Positions 1-6,020 are shown, counted from the first letter of the stretch. The stretch: 12,030 bases of DNA from JASBZA01 sp964345295 (GCA_964345295.1 CAYFQG010000034.1:1-12030); one strand, 5' to 3'. Notes: generated from the sequence alone by a model not told the origin. Translations and numbers: made by a program.

Positions 1-528
1 GGGCTCGTTAAAGCCGTTCAGGAGCAGTTTCAAGGTGCCATGTGGCAACGATGCCAAACACACTTCTCGCGCAACTTCTTGGATAAAATCCCAAAACAAG
101 AACGTCCAGAGATCCATGCCCAGTTGAAGGACCTGTATAACAGTCCAGATCTGGAAGAAGCGATCCGTCGACGCCAAGTATTGGTGTCAAAACTTGAAAC
201 ACTATCACCCAAAGCAGCTGTTTTATTGGACGAAAGTTTTGCCGATATCACGGCAGTCTTCAGCTTACCGCAAGCCTACCGTAAACGCTTACGTACCACC
301 AACAGTATCGAGCGACTCAATGAAGAGATCAGGCGCAGAGAACGCGTTATACGCATCTTCCCCAACGAAGCAAGCATTGGACGCTTGATTGGTGCATTGT
401 TGATGGAACACCATGAGAAATGGATTAGTAGCAAAGCATATTTCAATATGGATGAGTATTACAGCGAAAGAAATAACGCAAAAGCAAAAGCATTAGAAAG
501 TCAATTGAAGCACATCAACGAAAGGTAA
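1..528 (+). CDS. IS256-family transposase, C-terminal part (5' end outside window)
   Basis: This is the C-terminal part of a DDE transposase of the IS256 (mutator-type) family, which moves its own insertion sequence by cut-and-paste or copy-out transposition. The frame is open from the first base of the window, so the N-terminus and the two catalytic Asp residues lie to the left. Visible family motifs are a GLVKAVQEQFQGAMWQRC-like segment at the left edge (the usual WQRC..H..RN block) and, around nt 298-362, NSIERLNEEIRRRERVIRIF, which carries the last catalytic Glu of the DDE triad followed by FPN. It ends with TAA at 526-528, at a normal distance from the probable terminal repeat, so the visible part looks intact and may belong to a functional element. 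An internal ATG at nt 40 is not the real start. Family assignment is firm; the exact IS is unknown. Confidence 0.93.
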   Translation, partial: GLVKAVQEQFQGAMWQRCQTHFSRNFLDKIPKQERPEIHAQLKDLYNSPDLEEAIRRRQVLVSKLETLSPKAAVLLDESFADITAVFSLPQAYRKRLRTTNSIERLNEEIRRRERVIRIFPNEASIGRLIGALLMEHHEKWISSKAYFNMDEYYSERNNAKAKALESQLKHINER

Positions 529-551
529 ACAACGCAAAGTACTGAGAGGTG

Positions 552-579
552 AATTTACACCAACATTATGGACTTGACT
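552..579. repeat. Probable right terminal inverted repeat of the IS256-type element
   Basis: It lies 23 bp beyond the transposase stop. Read on the minus strand it begins AGTCAAGTCCATAATG and continues to GTGTAAATTC. The AAGTCC...GTGTAAA pattern resembles the ends I recall for IS256-type elements. The partner left repeat and the target duplication are outside the window, so the exact boundary is an inference. Confidence 0.6.
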
Positions 580-786
580 ATTAGTTTATGATGTATTAAT
601 ACAAACACAAAAGGAAAAATTAAGAATTGTACAATGCAATATTAAATGATTTCATATAAGCGAATCAGGTCTGCTGACAAATTCTATAAATTATCATTGA
701 CTCAACGAATGTTTTCTGTCACCATGAACATGAATCAGTTATTTTAGTCTATCTAGATCTCAAAATACTAGAGATCTAAAATTGAT
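580..786. other. AT-rich non-coding gap
   Basis: No open frame of useful length, RNA gene or convincing promoter is visible here. The only structured element is the inverted repeat at 754-778, listed separately. The stretch probably held the promoter of the protease gene that follows, but no clear -35/-10 pair with proper spacing remains; TTGACT at 697-702 has no good partner. Confidence 0.5.
754..778. repeat. 8-bp inverted repeat upstream of the protease pseudogene
   Basis: TAGATCTC at 754-761 and GAGATCTA at 771-778 are perfect inverted copies separated by 9 nt. They sit just before the Shine-Dalgarno-like site of the metalloprotease pseudogene. The repeat could be an operator or a 5'-leader hairpin. 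No T-run follows, so it is not an intrinsic terminator. Confidence 0.5.
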
Positions 787-798
787 GAGGTGATCAAA

Positions 799-1467
799 AC
801 GAAAAAAACTATTAGCTTTTTTGACAGCCTTGATGATCATATTAAATTAGGACATCAAGACAATGTGAAAGCACATGAGATTTTTTACGATTAGACAACA
901 AATACTCCCGTAGTACTAAAGTGGTCCATCTTATCCGGTGGAAAAGCATACTTGAAAATTAATGGTGATTACTTAAGCTACAACTTTTCAGTCTATTAGC
1001 CTGATGCCAGGTCCGCATGGAACAATACAGCTAGTAAAGTGACAACTGTACAAAATGCTTTTAATACTTCCACTGTTGACTTAGTTACACCAACGACTTC
1101 AGCTTGGGCTGATATTGTTGGAAGCGCTAATGTTCATTTTGTTCTTGGGCTTTGTAGGCCTAAAGCTACGAATGGAGTAGTTATTACAAATCTAGCTACC
1201 GCTAAAAGTAGTTCAGGGCTTATATCATACGCTTCAATCTATCTGACACCTTATAACACAGAATATCCAAACAATCCCACAGGGCAAACGTATAGAAAAC
1301 ATACCATGGCTCATGAAATCGGACACGCCTTAGGATTGGGACATCCAGATCGCTATTATTACAATCCAATTCCTGCGGGAACAGCATCATTAATGAAGAG
1401 TTTTGGCCCAGAGAATTTCTATACACCTCGATCTCATGACATTGCAGATATTAGAGCTAAATATTAG
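799..1467 (+). pseudogene. Decayed secreted matrixin-type zinc metalloprotease
   Basis: It is the remnant of a secreted zinc endopeptidase of the matrixin-like (metzincin) type. The C-terminal half reads openly to TAG at 1465-1467. It contains HEIGHALGLGH, the HExxHxxGxxH zinc site with catalytic Glu (nt ~1312-1344), and ASLMKS, a likely Met-turn. Upstream in the same frame, protease-like sequence continues (KAYLKINGDYLSYNF, then PDARSAWNN) but is cut by TAG at 997-999 and TAG at 892-894. The expected start at 799-801 is ACG, although a good GAGGTGATC ribosome site sits 8 nt before it. After KKTISF the signal-peptide core LTALMIIL appears only in the +1 frame, suggesting one extra T in the run at 817-822. 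A GTG at 1039 could start a 142-residue fragment, but that would lack the secretion signal and has no evident ribosome site. Several independent lesions favour a pseudogene. The next gene starts 9 nt downstream. Confidence 0.85.
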
Positions 1468-1476
1468 GAGGTTACT

Positions 1477-2115
1477 ATGAAGAAAAAGAGTAAGGTTATC
1501 GCATTAGGATTCATATCGATCATTATAATTGCTGGCATTAGTATTCCCAGAGCACTATCAAAAAAGGATCCTACACGCTTATCTGAAACAGAGTTATTAG
1601 TTTTAAGAGATCAATACCCTGTAATTTATCAAGAAGCAAGTTTAGCTACAATTCGTGAAGTAACACTTGATGAAGCAAAATCAATAGTTGATACTTTTGT
1701 ATACGGCAAGATCGTTGGTGAAGTAAAAACATATTCTGAAAATGAAAGTACTGGAATAAATGCAGTAGACAAAAAGCACACTGAACTAGGTGGCTTGGAT
1801 GAGTTTAGCTACTTCGGATATACAATAGAAATTCTTGAAGACACAGAAAACTTATTTAAAAAAGGTGACATAATTTCAGTTGACTCGAGCAGTTTATTTG
1901 CAGACACTATACCCCATCTAAAAGAAAATATGCTCATGATATTTCCGGTCTCTGATTGGCGTAATGATTCACATCCCAATCGATACAACTTCATAAAAAC
2001 AGGTATGTATTATGTTACCCCCGATCACTATACACTATCAGTTTTTGAAGAGGCTTCACAAGAAAGCCTAAGTGGAAACACAGTAGAAGAAACACTTCAT
2101 CAGTTGAAGAAGTAA
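1477..2115 (+). CDS. Membrane-anchored or secreted protein of unknown function
   Basis: I do not recognise this 212-residue protein. It begins with a Lys-rich start and a hydrophobic segment at about residues 7-24 (VIALGFISIIIIAGISI), without a lipobox Cys. It is therefore probably held by an N-terminal membrane anchor or cleaved by signal peptidase, with the rest outside the cell. Residues ~70-170 show a beta-rich pattern (YGKIVGEVKTY, then FGYTIEILEDTENLFKKGD, then LKENMLMIFPV). It resembles the small extracytoplasmic barrel domains common in hypothetical Bacillota surface proteins, but that is only a resemblance. The ATG follows an AGGAGG site that overlaps the stop of the protease pseudogene, so the two formed one operon and may have worked together, for example as protease and partner. 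The gene itself is intact. It converges on the tRNA operon terminator. Confidence 0.75.
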   Translation: MKKKSKVIALGFISIIIIAGISIPRALSKKDPTRLSETELLVLRDQYPVIYQEASLATIREVTLDEAKSIVDTFVYGKIVGEVKTYSENESTGINAVDKKHTELGGLDEFSYFGYTIEILEDTENLFKKGDIISVDSSSLFADTIPHLKENMLMIFPVSDWRNDSHPNRYNFIKTGMYYVTPDHYTLSVFEEASQESLSGNTVEETLHQLKK

Positions 2116-2221
2116 AATGAAATGATGAAACACAACCGGCAAGCAGTTTGAGGCTTTGCCTGAACCCATGTTCTACCATAGAGCTTCGAAGCGATAAAAT
2201 TCCCTTGCTTTTAATATGGTT

Positions 2222-2269
2222 TCCACAAAACAAAACGAGCGACACATTGTTAGCAATGGTCGCTCGTTT
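2222..2269 (-). terminator. Intrinsic terminator of the tRNA operon
   Basis: An 11-bp stem pairs 2233-2243 with 2259-2269 (AAACGAGCGAC / GTCGCTCGTTT). It is extended by an inner CATTG/CAATG stem around a TTAG loop (written on the plus strand), with one bulged A. On the minus strand it is followed by TTTTGTTTTG. It lies about 10 bp past tRNA-Cys. With only a broken T-run on the plus side, it might weakly stop the convergent plus-strand gene too. Confidence 0.85.
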
Positions 2270-2278
2270 CGTCTTGTG

Positions 2279-2353
<75 letters not shown>

Positions 2354-2365
2354 GAATCTTTGTGT

Positions 2366-2403
2366 CTTTTATAAAAGTTTAGCCGGGGATAATCCCCGGC
2401 TAA
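2366..2403 (-). terminator. Strong hairpin between tRNA-Gly and tRNA-Cys (possible internal terminator or processing signal)
   Basis: TTAGCCGGGGA at 2379-2389 and TCCCCGGCTAA at 2393-2403 form a perfect 11-bp, GC-rich stem with a 3-nt loop. In the direction of tRNA transcription it is followed by ACTTTTATAAAAG, so the U-tract starts two bases late. In the other direction it is followed by TTTTG. A second palindrome, CTTTTATAAAAG, lies directly beside it at 2366-2377. Partial termination ahead of tRNA-Cys is plausible, as is a role in 3' trimming. No separate promoter for tRNA-Cys is visible. Confidence 0.6.
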
Positions 2404-2408
2404 TTTTG

Positions 2409-2484
2409 TGGAGCGGGATACGAGACTCGAACTCGCGACTTTCACCTTGGCAAGGTGACACTCTACCAATTGAGTTAATCCCGC
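2409..2484 (-). tRNA. tRNA-Gly (anticodon GCC)
   Basis: It is a complete cloverleaf on the minus strand: acceptor GCGGGAT/ATCCCGC, D-arm AACTCAATTGGTAGAGT, anticodon stem-loop CACCTTGCCAAGGTG giving GCC, T-arm with GAGTTCGAGTCTC, discriminator T and an encoded CCA. The 49-nt spacer to tRNA-Glu can fold into a 9-bp stem (2490-2498 with 2519-2527, including one G-U pair) without a U-run. Confidence 0.96.
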
Positions 2485-2533
2485 ACGTTGCTCGTAGAAT
2501 GAACAGTTTATGCCGGCTTCCACGAGCTGTTTC

Positions 2534-2608
2534 TGGTGACCCGTAGGAGAGTCGAACTCCTCACTCCGCCGTGAAAGGGCGGTGTCTTAACCGATTGACC
2601 AACGGGCC
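2534..2608 (-). tRNA. tRNA-Glu (anticodon TTC)
   Basis: It is a complete cloverleaf on the minus strand: acceptor GGCCCGT pairing ACGGGTC with one G-U pair, anticodon stem CCGCC/GGCGG around loop CTTTCAC giving TTC, T-arm GGAGTTCGACTCTCC, discriminator A and an encoded CCA. Only 4 nt separate it from tRNA-Met. Confidence 0.96.
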
Positions 2609-2612
2609 TTGT

Positions 2613-2689
2613 TGGTAGCGGTAGTCGGATTTGAACCAACGACACTTCGGGTATGAACCGAATGCTCTAGCCAGCTGAGCTATACCGCC
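2613..2689 (-). tRNA. tRNA-Met, elongator type (anticodon CAT)
   Basis: It is a complete cloverleaf on the minus strand: acceptor GGCGGTA/TACCGCT (terminal G-T), D-arm AGCTCAGCTGGCTAGAGC, anticodon loop TTCATAC giving CAT, and T-arm GGTTCAAATCC. It ends with discriminator A and CCA. The body closely resembles the Bacillus elongator tRNA-Met as I remember it. The acceptor is fully paired rather than open at position 1 as in initiators. An Ile-CAT (lysidine) identity is less likely. It is the first gene of the tRNA operon. Confidence 0.93.
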
Positions 2690-2746
2690 GTGTTGTAATT
2701 CTGCACCGCTCTCGCTTTACACTGCTCTTCCGAAACGTGCTTGGTA

Positions 2747-2775
2747 ATGATAACAATCATATTTGACCTTGTCAA
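2747..2775 (-). promoter_or_regulatory. Promoter of the tRNA operon
   Basis: On the minus strand there is a perfect -35 TTGACA (2775-2770), a 17-nt spacer and -10 TATCAT (2752-2747), preceded by TGT as an extended -10. Transcription would start near 2740, about 50 nt before tRNA-Met. This is a strong housekeeping-sigma promoter. It makes the tRNAs independent of rplL transcription. Confidence 0.85.
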
Positions 2776-2830
2776 TCATTTTTTCAAGAACAGTGCAGAA
2801 TTTTTTCTAACACTAGTGAAGCAAAGTTTA

Positions 2831-3202
2831 CTACTTAATTTCGACTTCAGCTCCGGCTTCCTTAAGCTTGTTAGCAGCCTCATCAGCTTCTTCCTTGCTG
2901 ACGTTCTCCTTAACAGGCTTAGGTAAGTTGTCTACTAAGTCCTTAGCATCCTTGAGGCCTAAACCGGTGATCTCACGAACAATCTTAATAACGTTGATCT
3001 TGGAAGCACCGAAAGAGGTCAGGTTAACCGTGAACTCGGTCTGCTCTTCTGCTGCTTCGGCTGCAGCGCCGGGGCCTGCAACTACAGCAGCCTGGGCGGT
3101 AACGCCGAATTCTTCTTCTAAAGCCTTTACGAGCTCGTTAAGCTCCATAACACTGAGGCTCTTAATTTCTTCAATAAACTGTGTAACTTTCTCGTTAGCC
3201 AT
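2831..3202 (-). CDS. rplL: Ribosomal protein bL12 (L7/L12)
   Basis: This 123-residue protein is the stalk protein of the large ribosomal subunit; dimers bind the L10 C-terminus and recruit translation GTPases. The N-terminal dimerisation domain (about 1-35: FIEEIKSLSVMELNELVKAL) is followed by an Ala/Gly-rich hinge (about 37-54). The conserved C-terminal domain has TEFTVNL, KINVIKIVREITGLGLKDAK and the usual ending EAGAEVEIK. Length is normal. A perfect AGGAGG precedes the ATG. It is co-transcribed with rplJ (24-bp gap). No convincing terminator follows: a weak bulged stem (AGTG..AGAA/TTCT.CACT on the minus strand) with no proper U-run lies about 20 nt past the stop. Some readthrough into the tRNA operon is possible. 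Confidence 0.98.
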   Translation of the reverse strand: MANEKVTQFIEEIKSLSVMELNELVKALEEEFGVTAQAAVVAGPGAAAEAAEEQTEFTVNLTSFGASKINVIKIVREITGLGLKDAKDLVDNLPKPVKENVSKEEADEAANKLKEAGAEVEIK

Positions 3203-3226
3203 TTTATTTCCTCCTAAAATTATAAA

Positions 3227-3844
3227 TTACTCAGCATCTTCTGCTGGAGCTTCATTGGATTCTTCTGTCTGCTCTTCTGCGACAGCTTCAGTCTCTTCAA
3301 CCGTTTCTTCCTTCTTACCTTCGTAAACTTCGGCGGCTGTCTCGGCACCGGCTTCTTCTGCCTTATCGGCAATAGCCTTTACCAACATAGCCAATCCGCT
3401 GATAGGCGATACTAAGCTGCCCACCAACTTGCCATAGAGTACAGGCAAGTCCGGAATATCGGCCAAAGCATTCAGTTCATCTAAGCTTACGACCTTACCG
3501 TCACTGGCGCCACCCTTCATCTTGATCTGTTCGTGATTTTTACCGAACTTCTTCAAAACTTTAGCGGGGGCGATAATGTCGTCACTGTAGGCAATAGCAG
3601 TAGAACCTACGAAAATATCTTGCAGCTCATCATAGCCTGCTTCAATTACCGCACGCTTAGCCAAGGTATTCTTAACAACCCTGTAGCTAACACCGGCTTC
3701 ACGCAATTGGTTACGCAGCTCGGTATCTTGTGCCACGGTAAGACCCAAGTATTCCGTGAAGACCACGGTCTGGGCGCCCTTAATATCTTCCACTAATTGT
3801 GCAACATAGGCTTGCTTCTGCTGAAGCACCTTCTCACTTGGCAT
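3227..3844 (-). CDS. rplJ: Ribosomal protein uL10 with acidic C-terminal extension
   Basis: L10 is the base of the ribosomal stalk: it binds 23S rRNA with L11 and carries L7/L12 dimers on its C-terminal helix. Family motifs include VVFTEYLGLTVAQDTELRNQ, YRVVKNTLAKRA, FVGSTAIAYS and the L12-binding helix near residues 146-162 (SPISGLAMLVKAIADKAEE). At 205 residues it is clearly longer than the usual ~165-175. The excess is residues ~163-205, a Glu/Ala-rich, strongly acidic and probably disordered tail ending AEDAE. The ATG has a GGAGGG ribosome site. Expression is expected to be controlled by the L10 leader directly upstream, where L10(L12) binds its own mRNA. It forms an operon with rplL. Confidence 0.97.
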   Translation of the reverse strand: MPSEKVLQQKQAYVAQLVEDIKGAQTVVFTEYLGLTVAQDTELRNQLREAGVSYRVVKNTLAKRAVIEAGYDELQDIFVGSTAIAYSDDIIAPAKVLKKFGKNHEQIKMKGGASDGKVVSLDELNALADIPDLPVLYGKLVGSLVSPISGLAMLVKAIADKAEEAGAETAAEVYEGKKEETVEETEAVAEEQTEESNEAPAEDAE

Positions 3845-3860
3845 ATCTTCCCTCCTTCAT

Positions 3861-3895
3861 AAAAAATATCCTTCATGCCAAAGACACGAAGGATA
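3861..3895 (-). terminator. Attenuator of the L10 leader
   Basis: On the minus strand TATCCTTC (3895-3888) pairs with GAAGGATA (3874-3867) as an 8-bp stem around GTGTCTTTGGCAT. It is followed by six T residues (3866-3861) and ends only 16 bp before the rplJ start codon. It is the expected attenuation terminator of the rplJL operon. Confidence 0.87.
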
Positions 3896-4018
3896 CGAAA
3901 AAAAGCATAAATATCGCAATGGATGAAAATTGCTTGTCTCACGTTCCTCGGTAGGCTCCTAAGGATTATTCACCTCAGTCTTTATGTCACTCTCGGACTC
4001 CTACTATCTTAGGCACAG
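3861..4018 (-). ncRNA. L10 leader (rplJL autoregulatory mRNA leader)
   Basis: The minus-strand 5' UTR of rplJ carries the known L10-leader signature. It has CCTAAGATAGTAGGAGTCC (4013-3995), then AAGACTGAGGTG, then CCTTAGGAGCCTACCGAGG. The CCTAAG/CTTAGG and GTAGG/CCTAC segments are complementary in alternating order, so they could form competing folds. A terminator hairpin closes the leader. In this family, excess L10(L12) complex binds the leader and lowers rplJL expression. The start is set by the predicted transcription start and the end by the attenuator T-run. Confidence 0.88.
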
Positions 4019-4052
4019 TTATGGATAATACCATAACCTATTCATTTGTCAA
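4018..4052 (-). promoter_or_regulatory. Promoter of rplJ-rplL with palindrome around the -10
   Basis: On the minus strand there is a perfect -35 TTGACA (4052-4047), a 16-nt spacer and -10 TATTAT (4030-4025). The -10 forms exactly the loop between GTTATGG and CCATAAC (4037-4031 and 4024-4018), a perfect 7-bp inverted repeat ending near the expected start of transcription. The -35 lies only 15 bp past the rplA stop, so rplJL has its own promoter besides readthrough from rplKA. Confidence 0.8.
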
Positions 4053-4066
4053 ATCACTATCAAGTC

Positions 4067-4747
4067 TTAGTTGTTAATTCTTAAACCGGGGCCCATAGAG
4101 CTGGTCATCGTAATAGAACGAATGTACTGACCCTTAGCAGCCGCAGGTTTGGACTTGATAATAGCATCGATCAAAGTCGTGTAGTTCTCAACTAATTGCT
4201 CTTCTGTGAAGGAAGCCTTACCGATAACAGAGTGGATGATGTTGCTCCTATCCAAACGATATTCCACCTTACCGGCTTTCAGGTCGTGGATAGCCTGAGC
4301 GACATCGGGGGTAACCGTACCGGCCTTGGGGTTCGGCATCAGGCCCTTAGGACCTAAGACACGACCTAAACGACCGACCACACCCATCATATCGGGGCTG
4401 GCTACAACGACGTCGAAGTCAAACCAGTTTTCGTTCTGGATTTTTTCAGCTAAATCTGCTCCGCCGACATATTCCGCACCGGCTTCTCTAGCGGCATCAG
4501 CTGCCGTACCCTGGGCGAAAACCAAAACGCTTACGCTCTTACCGGTACCGTGGGGCAGAACAACGGAACCTCTAACCTGCTGATCGGCATGTCTGGAGTC
4601 TACGCCCAAACGAACATGCAGTTCGATGGTCTCGTCAAACTTAGCCGTGGCAAGTTGCTTGGTTAAAGCCACTGCTTCTTCCGGAGAATAGCTATCATTC
4701 ACAACAAGCTTTTGAGCTTCTTGGTATCTCTTTCCTCTTTTTGCCAT
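4067..4747 (-). CDS. rplA: Ribosomal protein uL1
   Basis: L1 forms the mobile L1 stalk near the ribosomal E site and, as established in other bacteria, represses its own rplK-rplA mRNA. The 226-residue length is normal. Typical motifs are the N-terminal KRGKRYQEA and SPEEAVALTKQLATAKFDET, VRGSVVLPHGTGK, VVASPDMMGVVGRLGRVLGP, KGLMPNPKAGTVTPDV and the C-terminal KAAAAKGQYIRS-like stretch (here SKPAAAKGQYIRSITMTSSM). It ends in MGPGLRINN. An AGGAGG site precedes the ATG by a normal distance. It lies 10 bp behind rplK and is certainly co-transcribed with it. Confidence 0.98.
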   Translation of the reverse strand: MAKRGKRYQEAQKLVVNDSYSPEEAVALTKQLATAKFDETIELHVRLGVDSRHADQQVRGSVVLPHGTGKSVSVLVFAQGTAADAAREAGAEYVGGADLAEKIQNENWFDFDVVVASPDMMGVVGRLGRVLGPKGLMPNPKAGTVTPDVAQAIHDLKAGKVEYRLDRSNIIHSVIGKASFTEEQLVENYTTLIDAIIKSKPAAAKGQYIRSITMTSSMGPGLRINN

Positions 4748-4757
4748 CTAAAGCCTC

Positions 4758-5192
4758 CTATTCTTCGTCATCGTCGACGACGATACCCATACTGCGAGCG
4801 GTACCCGCTACCATCTCCATACAAGCTTCGACACTTGCGGCGTTGGTATCTTGCATCTTCTGCTCGGCAATCTTACGGACTTCAGAACGCTTGATATGAG
4901 CGACCTTGTTCGACTGGGGAACACCGGAGCCCTTCTCAATGTTTACAGCCTTCTTCAGCAGAACCGGTACGGGCGGAGTCTTAGTGATGAAGGAATAAGA
5001 GTTATCCGCGTAAACGGTAATAACTACAGGAATAATTAGGCCTACATCTTGTGCAGTACGCTCATTAAACTCCTTCACGAACTGAGGGATCGAAATCCCG
5101 TTCGCACCAAGAACTGGTCCAACCGGTGGTGCCGGCGTTGCTTTGCCTGCAGGAATCTGTAATTTTATATAATTCTTAACTTTTTTAGCCAT
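4758..5192 (-). CDS. rplK: Ribosomal protein uL11
   Basis: L11 binds 23S rRNA at the GTPase-associated centre together with L10/L12. Starting at the ATG at 5192 it is 144 residues, close to the usual ~141. Motifs are KLQIPAGKATPAPPVGPVLG, NGISIPQFVKEFNE (here FNERT), ITVYADNSYSFITKTPPVPV and the C-terminal VEACMEMVAGTARSMGIVV. An in-frame GTG nine bases earlier lies inside the GGGAGGTGG ribosome site and is not the start. The 115-bp spacer behind nusG holds a 12-bp palindrome, CTTTGGCCAAAG (5256-5267), but no clear promoter or terminator. rplKA may therefore be transcribed from the rpmG promoter. Confidence 0.98.
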   Translation of the reverse strand: MAKKVKNYIKLQIPAGKATPAPPVGPVLGANGISIPQFVKEFNERTAQDVGLIIPVVITVYADNSYSFITKTPPVPVLLKKAVNIEKGSGVPQSNKVAHIKRSEVRKIAEQKMQDTNAASVEACMEMVAGTARSMGIVVDDDEE

Positions 5193-5307
5193 TACAGCCA
5201 CCTCCCAATTTTTGTTACTTTCTTGTATCTATCATCTAATTACACACAAGACCGTCTTTGGCCAAAGGCAAAAAACCAATCCTGTAAGTAAGTAAATGCA
5301 AAATAAG

Positions 5308-6000
5308 TTAAATGCGCATGACCTGGGTGAAATCCAACTCGACAGGGGTCTCACGTCCGAACATGGAGACGATGAGCTTAACCTTCTTCTTCTCGAAGTT
5401 GATTTCTTCAACCGAGCCGATAAAGCTCTCCAAAGGACCGTTAATAATACGAACCGAGTCGCCGACTTCATAATCGACATCGGGTACCCAGTCGGTCTCG
5501 ACCCCCATCATCGCTACTTCTTCTTCACGCAGAGGAATGGGCTTGCCCTTAGGACCGATAAAGCCGTTGACACCTCTGATATTACGAATGGTATACCAGG
5601 TGTCATCGTTCATGACAAACTTGACCAAAACATAAGAGGGGAAGATTTTGCGCATATAGGTCTTCTTCACACCGTCTTTAAACTCAACCACTTCTTCCAT
5701 AGGAACTTCAATTTCTTGAATCAGATCCTGTAGGCCTCTGTTCTGGATAACTTGCTCCAAAGTCCTCTTGACCTTATTCTCATAACCGGAATAGGTATGG
5801 ACTACGTACCACTTGGCACCGTCGTCGTCATCCGAGTCGGCAGAAGCAGAAGACTTAGGGGCGGCAGGGCTCTCTGAAACATCAGAAGCTTCCGTCGATT
5901 CGCTAGCTTCCGTGTTCTCGGTCAAAGCCTGATCCGTCTCCTCATTGTTGAGCTCTTCGGGCAATCTGTCTTTTGTATTATCGTCTAGAATTTCTGACAT
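5308..6000 (-). CDS. nusG: Transcription elongation/antitermination factor NusG with long acidic N-terminal extension
   Basis: NusG binds RNA polymerase through its NGN domain and links transcription to ribosomes, Rho or pausing through its KOW domain. The NGN domain begins near residue 63 (AKWYVVHTYSGYENKVKRTL) and includes KIFPSYVLVKFVMND and the VRGF-like IRGVNGFIGPKGKPIPL. The KOW domain covers about 172-230 (VGDSVRIINGPLESFIGSVE, then KVKLIVSMFGRETPVELDF). At 230 residues it is some 50 longer than typical. Residues 1-62 are an acidic, Ser/Thr/Glu-rich low-complexity segment ending in SDDDDG. The AGGAGAG site before the ATG at 6000 and the start 20 bp behind secE support the long form; no Met exists between the extension and the NGN domain. 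It is in an operon with rpmG and secE. Confidence 0.97.
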   Translation of the reverse strand: MSEILDDNTKDRLPEELNNEETDQALTENTEASESTEASDVSESPAAPKSSASADSDDDDGAKWYVVHTYSGYENKVKRTLEQVIQNRGLQDLIQEIEVPMEEVVEFKDGVKKTYMRKIFPSYVLVKFVMNDDTWYTIRNIRGVNGFIGPKGKPIPLREEEVAMMGVETDWVPDVDYEVGDSVRIINGPLESFIGSVEEINFEKKKVKLIVSMFGRETPVELDFTQVMRI

Positions 6001-6020
6001 GCTACTCTCCTACTCAGAAA

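Noticed and set aside
892..999. TAG recoding (pyrrolysine or suppressor) in the metalloprotease
   Set aside because: A missing start codon and a frameshift in the same gene, and ordinary TAG stops elsewhere in the window, make decay the simpler explanation.
2140..2215. Possible degenerate tRNA between the unknown gene and the terminator (minus strand, GCTCTATGGTAGAAC resembles a D-arm)
   Set aside because: The D-stem does not pair, there is no T-arm and no acceptor stem, so the resemblance is too weak.
2868..3326. Long plus-strand open frame opposite rplL and rplJ
   Set aside because: It is antisense to two certain ribosomal genes, with Ser/Ala-rich sequence produced by their codon bias, and lacks a ribosome site.
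5193..5201. GTG start for rplK nine bases upstream
   Set aside because: The GTG lies within the ribosome-binding site of the ATG at 5192, and the conserved L11 start is MAKKV.
5256..5267. Palindrome CTTTGGCCAAAG as a terminator between nusG and rplK
   Set aside because: The palindrome has no loop and no U-run follows in the direction of transcription.
5296..5733. 145-codon plus-strand frame opposite nusG
   Set aside because: It is a shadow of nusG; no ribosome site, and no recognisable domain.
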